A DNA stretch of 33,930 nucleotides, from the NCBI GenBank assembly GCA_937132045.1, contig CAKZNX010000386.1:1-33930 (forward strand), written 5' to 3'. Source of the DNA: an uncultured bacterium. Lineage in GTDB: Bacteria > Armatimonadota > HRBIN16. Both the position numbers and the translations under genes were made by a program. The notes below the pieces were generated by a model that saw only the letters and a list, made by a program, of their open reading frames with translations, made no database searches and was not told where the DNA came from. Every line of letters starts with the position of its first letter. Positions within the stretch are counted from its first letter, which is position 1. Shown here piece after piece: positions 29,557 through 33,930 of this stretch.

Positions 29557-31590
29557 ATGAGGCGCTTTTTTCTGCCGTTGTTGCTCCTGCTGTGTGCGGT
29601 GTTGCGCGCCGATCAGGCGCTGGAACCCGTGCTTACCTCCCAAACTCGCGTGCTGGCGGCGCCCGACCGCATTATCGTGCGATTCCCGCATGTTGCCGCC
29701 AGCAGAGCGGTTCGGCAGATGGGCTATACGGTCATCCGCGAGATACCCCAGCTGGGCTACGCAGTGCTGAAGGTGCCACGCGGTCAGGTCGATGAGACTA
29801 TCGCGCAGCTCAAAGCAAAAGGGCTGGTTCGTGAAGCCTTCCCAGACCGGGCATACCGGCTGGCATACACCCCCAACGACCCTCTGGTGTCATCTCAGTG
29901 GAACCTGTTCCGCATGAACGTGCCTGCCGCATGGGACATCACGCAGGGGCATCCCGATGTGGTGGTGGCGGTGCTGGATACCGGTGTGGACTACTATCAT
30001 CCTGAGCTGGAGCCAAATATCTGGCGTAATCCGGCAGAGGTGCCCGGCAACGGCGCAGATGACGACAACAACGGGCTCGTGGACGACGACCTTGGCTGGG
30101 ACTTCGCGTATGGCGACCGCGATCCGATGGATGACCACGGTCACGGCACGGCGTGCGCAGGCATTATTGCCGCTGTGGGCGATAACGGCTTCCAGATGGC
30201 GGGTGTTGCCTATCGGTGTCGGGTGATGTGCGTGAAGATTGGGTTGTCGAACGGCTATTCCTACGATTCCATGTTTGCACCCGGCGTGGTATACGCGGCA
30301 GATATGGGAGCGAAGGTGCAGAGCATCAGCTACTTCAGCGACGACCTGACGCCTCTGCTTCGCGCCGCGGTGGACTATGCGTGGAGCAAGGGCTGTCTGG
30401 TGCTTGCTGCGGCTGGCAATTTCGACGAGCCGTATCCCATCTATCCCGCCGGTTACGACAGGGTGGTGGCTGTGGCAGCAACCACCACGCTGGACCGTAA
30501 GGCGAGCTTCTCCAACTACGGTACGTGGGTGGATGTGAGTGCCCCCGGCGTCAGCATCCATGCCACCACGCTGGGCGGTGGCTATACCAATCGCTTCGCA
30601 GGCACATCCGCTGCTACACCGAACGCGGCGGGAGTGGCTGCCCTGCTCTGGGCGCTTCAACCAGATGCCCCCATCGATCGCATTCGCTCGGCGCTGGAAT
30701 ACGCTTCGATCCCGTTGAACGACCCGGTGGTGGGCGCCTTCGCAAACTACGGGCGTGTGGATGCCTGGCGTGCGCTGAATCTGTTACCTCTTCAGTCGCC
30801 ATGGTATCCCACCACGCCCGCCATCCACTGGATCAGTCCCCACCGCATCCCGGCGAGCGGAGGCACGGTAACTGTCTTCGGGCAAGGATTCGGCTGGCAG
30901 TGGGGTAGCGTGAGCCTGCAGGCAAGACAGATGCTGACGCTGGCAGTGCGCCCGACGCCTCGCCCCAAGCCTGTGCTGCAGATACTGGAGTGGAGCGATT
31001 CGCGCATTGTGGTACAGCTTCCGCCGGGTGCGTCGTCGGGCTGGCTGGAGGTAGAGGTGCGCGGACGGAAATCGAACCGTCTGTGGCTCACCGTTACCTC
31101 TACCTCTGCCGCGTTTACTACCGCGCCGAGCGACGTGGGAGTCGTAGGGCGATATGGGCAGGGTGCGCAGATGTCCGGCGGGTATGCGGAGCTTCTGGAA
31201 GCAGATGGCAGGACGCTGGTGGCTCGCCCTCGCAGCGACAACAACGGAAAGACCATCGAACTGAAACTGCTGGTACGCGGTCTGGACAAGCAGACGGTAT
31301 CGTCCATCGCGTGTGAGTATCTCCGGCAGTATGCTGGCGTGGTCAACAACCCGCTGGAGAGTATACTGATATATGATTTTGGCAGCGGCAGCTATCCCTA
31401 CGGCAACTGGGTGAAGGTGTTCAGCGCGCAGGCGGGTAACCACGCGGGGCAGACGCTGACCTTCAACCTGCCGGCGCCCGCCAGCCGGTGGGTCTCTTAC
31501 GAAGGCGACCTGTTCGTGCGCATCGTGGTCAACACCGGCAGCGCGGACGCCAGCCTGCTCATCGACAAACTATGGTTTCTGTGGCAGTAG
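29557..31590 (+). CDS. Secreted S8 subtilisin-like serine protease with IPT/TIG-like C-terminus
   Basis: This exported protease has 677 residues: signal peptide (about 1-18), an inhibitor_I9-like propeptide (about 30-100) and the catalytic domain (about 108-390). The triad is D141 (AVLDTGVDYYHPE), H196 (DDHGHGTACAG) and S351 (FAGTSAATPNAAG), with oxyanion N288 in AAAGNFD. The serine motif reads GTSAATP where GTSMAxP is usual. A calcium-like acidic loop (GADDDNNGLVDDDLG, about 166-180) is typical of the family. An IPT/TIG-like domain follows (about 425-510), then a beta-rich C-terminal domain to the end. A ribosome site with GGAG lies before ATG 29557. The last 21 bases overlap the end of the convergent metalloprotease gene. 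Confidence 0.93.
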   Translation: MRRFFLPLLLLLCAVLRADQALEPVLTSQTRVLAAPDRIIVRFPHVAASRAVRQMGYTVIREIPQLGYAVLKVPRGQVDETIAQLKAKGLVREAFPDRAYRLAYTPNDPLVSSQWNLFRMNVPAAWDITQGHPDVVVAVLDTGVDYYHPELEPNIWRNPAEVPGNGADDDNNGLVDDDLGWDFAYGDRDPMDDHGHGTACAGIIAAVGDNGFQMAGVAYRCRVMCVKIGLSNGYSYDSMFAPGVVYAADMGAKVQSISYFSDDLTPLLRAAVDYAWSKGCLVLAAAGNFDEPYPIYPAGYDRVVAVAATTTLDRKASFSNYGTWVDVSAPGVSIHATTLGGGYTNRFAGTSAATPNAAGVAALLWALQPDAPIDRIRSALEYASIPLNDPVVGAFANYGRVDAWRALNLLPLQSPWYPTTPAIHWISPHRIPASGGTVTVFGQGFGWQWGSVSLQARQMLTLAVRPTPRPKPVLQILEWSDSRIVVQLPPGASSGWLEVEVRGRKSNRLWLTVTSTSAAFTTAPSDVGVVGRYGQGAQMSGGYAELLEADGRTLVARPRSDNNGKTIELKLLVRGLDKQTVSSIACEYLRQYAGVVNNPLESILIYDFGSGSYPYGNWVKVFSAQAGNHAGQTLTFNLPAPASRWVSYEGDLFVRIVVNTGSADASLLIDKLWFLWQ

Positions 31591-33630
31591 TGTCTCCACC
31601 AGCTCGCTCTCTACCGACAGCTCGCCGAGGGTGGACACGGCAAACCGGTTGACCTGTGAGAACCAGTAGATGTCTTCTGGTCTCTGGCGCAGGTCTACCA
31701 CCCATTCAAACGTATCCGGTCCCACTGTGGCAACGGGAAACCATGGGCGGTCGTTCAACCCATCGCTGGACACCCGGCGGTACAGCCGATACCCGATCGC
31801 GCGGTCCAGATACTGTGTCTCGCGGATGGTCTGGGGTTTCTCCCAGGTGACCTTCACATGGTGCTCGTCGATACGCTCGACCTTCACATTGCGCGGCGGA
31901 AGCGGCGAATCGACGGAGCGGTAGGGCGTTTTCAGGGTCATGACGAATCGGTCTTTTTGCCCTCGGAACCATGCCGTGATGAAATCGGTAATCTCCAGCC
32001 AGTAATAGCATGGGCGGTCATATTTGGTAACCTTTGCCAGCATCAATCCGCGTCCACCAACCACGTTGATGTTGCCGAATGGATTGGGACGGCGGTGGAA
32101 GCCGTTGAGGGTGCGAACTTCCTTCACGGGGCGGTTGGGCAGGCGTAACATCCCGTCGGCGTCCGTCTCGCCCACAATGACGGGGTCTTTGGAGACCGGA
32201 TAGTCGAAGTTGCCGTCCTCGACCACCGGATAGTACTTCACCCCTGCTTCCTCGCCCGGCTGACCGCTGGGGTCCACCACACAACCGCGCTGGTAGATTT
32301 CCACTTTTGCACCGGCAACGGGCTTGCCATTCACATCCACGATGCGCAGGAAGTTCTCGGCAGGGATGGCAAAGTAGTGGTCACCGAAGTGCCCACGCGG
32401 TTTGTCCCACGTCATGTTCAGGTAGCCGGCATCCGCCTCCGACCATACCTGCGGTCCATGCCAGTGCATCATGGTGACGGGGTGGGTCATGAAATGAGCG
32501 ACGAGGTCGCCGTTGTCGGGCATTTTGTGGTGCTCATGCCCGGCATAGTCCAGCGCATACCAGTCGGTCAGACCCAGCTGGTGCCCCAGCTCGTGCGGCA
32601 GCGACCACTCGGTGTTTTGTCGCCATTCCTTCGTGGGTGGTTCCCACTTTCCTGCCTTCTCTTCGGGGCTGTCGCGCCATATCCATCCGCCCTGGTGGTA
32701 GGCAATGCCGTCCTGCGCCACGAGGCTCTGCACCGCCTTGTCCACATCGTCGGTGACGATGATGCGGTCGAGGCGCACGCGCGCTTTGATGCCCTCGGGT
32801 GAGGCGGGAAAGATGGCGTGCTCGAACAGCAGGTTCATGATGTGGATATGCCATCGGTAGTAGTCTTCGAAACAGAAGGTGCCGTATGCACTGCGGAAGG
32901 TATGCCACACCTGCAGGCGCTTGTTGTTGACGATGTAGAAGAAGCCCCAGCCCCACAGCGGATCGGTGACCTCGTTGTTGATGGTGGCGATTTCGCGCTG
33001 GCTGGTAACGACGCGGAAGGTGACATGATGGAAACCTTCCTGCCAGTTCCAGCGGAGGGTGAAGGTGGCTTCCTGCATCTCGCCAAGCCTGCCGCGGTGC
33101 CTGCCCCGGCTCACCTCCTTACCGTCAATCAGCCAAACGTACTCGAACGGCTCCGCGGTGGCAAAGCCGACGTTTTTGACGTGCGCGGTGAGGGTAACCG
33201 GCTCGCCCGGCTGGTACTTCAGCTTCAGCTGCCTGACAAGCTGTTCAGGCTTCAGGTAGCTCTCCTCGCCGAGGTCGGGCAGTATCGGCGCTCCCGCGAT
33301 TTTCGGACGTCCCCACTGGTCGTAGTGCACCCTGCCGTGCAGTCCTGCCAGCTTGGGGTTCAACTCGATGAAGGTCACAGTGAGGTCGGGCAGGTTGGGA
33401 CGGGCGTCCCACGAGTCATCTCGCTCCACCTTGAAGCTCTTCACCGCGCTTCGTGGATATTCTCTGGCGGGTCCGCCCACCTGTTGCATGTTCTCCCAGA
33501 CGAGCAGACGCACCCCCTCATCGCGAATAAAGCAATCGCGGAGGACGGTTCCATCGGTCAGTTCCAGAGTATCGGCATTTGCCCCCAGTGTGATCGCTAT
33601 CAGTGTCAGCACTATCGTCCAGCGTTTCAT
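31570..33630 (-). CDS. Secreted HExxH zinc metalloprotease with CARDB-like and FnIII-like domains
   Basis: This exported protein has 686 residues. A signal peptide (about 1-19) is followed by a short N-terminal beta domain, a CARDB-like Ig domain (about 120-215: PVTLTAHVKNVGFATAEPFEYV) and a metalloprotease-like domain. H346-E-L-G-H350-Q-L-G353-L-T-D356 is an HExxHxxGxxD motif, as in M6-type and snapalysin-type metalloproteases, with D356 as likely third zinc ligand. A carboxypeptidase-regulatory-like stretch (about 425-500) and a C-terminal FnIII-like domain (about 580-685: PLPPRNVKVERIDEHHVKVTW) follow. I cannot place it in a named peptidase family with certainty. AGAGGAG precedes ATG 33630. 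Its 3' end overlaps the convergent subtilase gene by 21 bases. Confidence 0.8.
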   Translation of the reverse strand: MKRWTIVLTLIAITLGANADTLELTDGTVLRDCFIRDEGVRLLVWENMQQVGGPAREYPRSAVKSFKVERDDSWDARPNLPDLTVTFIELNPKLAGLHGRVHYDQWGRPKIAGAPILPDLGEESYLKPEQLVRQLKLKYQPGEPVTLTAHVKNVGFATAEPFEYVWLIDGKEVSRGRHRGRLGEMQEATFTLRWNWQEGFHHVTFRVVTSQREIATINNEVTDPLWGWGFFYIVNNKRLQVWHTFRSAYGTFCFEDYYRWHIHIMNLLFEHAIFPASPEGIKARVRLDRIIVTDDVDKAVQSLVAQDGIAYHQGGWIWRDSPEEKAGKWEPPTKEWRQNTEWSLPHELGHQLGLTDWYALDYAGHEHHKMPDNGDLVAHFMTHPVTMMHWHGPQVWSEADAGYLNMTWDKPRGHFGDHYFAIPAENFLRIVDVNGKPVAGAKVEIYQRGCVVDPSGQPGEEAGVKYYPVVEDGNFDYPVSKDPVIVGETDADGMLRLPNRPVKEVRTLNGFHRRPNPFGNINVVGGRGLMLAKVTKYDRPCYYWLEITDFITAWFRGQKDRFVMTLKTPYRSVDSPLPPRNVKVERIDEHHVKVTWEKPQTIRETQYLDRAIGYRLYRRVSSDGLNDRPWFPVATVGPDTFEWVVDLRQRPEDIYWFSQVNRFAVSTLGELSVESELVETLLPQKP

Positions 33631-33761
33631 GTCGTGTTCTCCTCTGTGTGGGAATCAAGAGGCAGCTTTCGTATGGGGTGACGAGAGTCCTGCGCGCGGA
33701 GGTTGGGTTGGTGCGCAGACCGCGGGGCTTCTGGCATCTCGTAAGGACTGTGCGGTAGGTG

Positions 33762-33930
33762 GCGGATGGGGATTGCTTCGTCGCTTCGCTCCTCGCAATG
33801 ACACGGGGTGCGGATGGGGATTGCTTCGTCGCTTTGCTCCTCGCAATGACACGGGGTGTGGATGGGGATTGCTTCGTCGCTTCGCTCCTCGCAATGACAC
33901 GGGGTGCGGATGGGGATTGCTTCGTCGCTT
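33762..33930. repeat. 48-bp tandem repeat, three and a half copies, cut by window end
   Basis: Unit starts are at 33762, 33810, 33858 and 33906, an exact 48-base period; the last copy has 25 bases before the window stops. Each unit has GGATGGGGATTGCTTCG, a TCGCTTCGCTCC centre and TCGCAATGACACGGGGT. Copies differ by single bases. Because 48 is a multiple of three, the minus strand stays open as a 16-residue peptide repeat, which is an artefact. The arms match the repeat at 21-61. The 131 bases between here and the metalloprotease start (33631-33761) show no gene. Confidence 0.9.

Noticed and set aside
33655-33900. Minus-strand frame encoding a repeated 16-residue peptide
   Set aside because: It is translation of the 48-bp tandem repeat; such frames are often misannotated as small proteins.
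33762-33930. CRISPR array
   Set aside because: The repeat units are directly adjacent and the whole 48-base unit is conserved, so no unique spacers exist; no cas genes nearby.

Overview
The window looks like a piece of a free-living bacterial chromosome with moderately high GC. The best guess is Armatimonadota or a related lineage. That is an inference from the DUF1559-type prepilin, the SpoIVB-S55-like giant exported protein, the DUF2089/DUF4097 pair and general gene style; no rRNA or other phylogenetic marker is present to confirm it. I see no phage, transposase, CRISPR array or plasmid function. Signals are classical: several TTGACA/TATAAT-type promoters with 17-base spacers, strong GGAGG ribosome sites, GTG/TTG starts and U-tract terminators.

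Layout. 1-197: a hairpin-type dispersed repeat, then a near-perfect promoter. 198-378: tRNA-Leu(UAG) and tRNA-Gly(GCC). 403-4608: a MobA-like nucleotidyltransferase, tilS and ftsH. 4682-12300: an envelope block with a SPOR protein, a 1407-residue exported SpoIVB-S55/beta-propeller/Ig-like protein, a sugar isomerase-like TIM barrel and a membrane-anchored parvulin with a repeat tail. 12355-15256: sugar catabolism, with a PfkB (KDG-type) kinase divergent from a second TIM-barrel isomerase plus a Gfo/Idh/MocA dehydrogenase. 15340-18607 (minus): argG-argH and a queuosine-precursor transporter that appears to start with CTG.

18742-23714 (plus): a compact run of diguanylate cyclase, a second MobA-like protein (paralogue of the first), cdsA and two PilZ proteins. 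It joins c-di-GMP synthesis, two predicted c-di-GMP receptors and phospholipid precursor synthesis. 23715-24479 (minus): a DUF2993 lipoprotein. 24636-26216: a DUF2089 regulator plus a DUF4097 repeat protein. 26366-27121: a membrane zinc-ribbon protein whose C-terminus resembles the ribosomal L7/L12 C-terminal domain. 27191-28307 (minus): a promoter, a cobalamin riboswitch, an intrinsic terminator and then a DUF1559 prepilin-like gene. 28476-33630: a patatin-like lipase, a secreted subtilase and a secreted HExxH metalloprotease that meets the subtilase tail to tail with overlapping ends. 33762-33930: a 48-bp tandem repeat cut by the window end and related to the repeat at the left end.

The most unusual items are the B12 riboswitch apparently leading into a prepilin-like gene, the CTG start on the queuosine transporter, the c-di-GMP/CDP-DAG gene run, the L7/L12-like membrane zinc-ribbon protein and the S55-propeller fusion. 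All function calls are by reading motifs; no database search was run.
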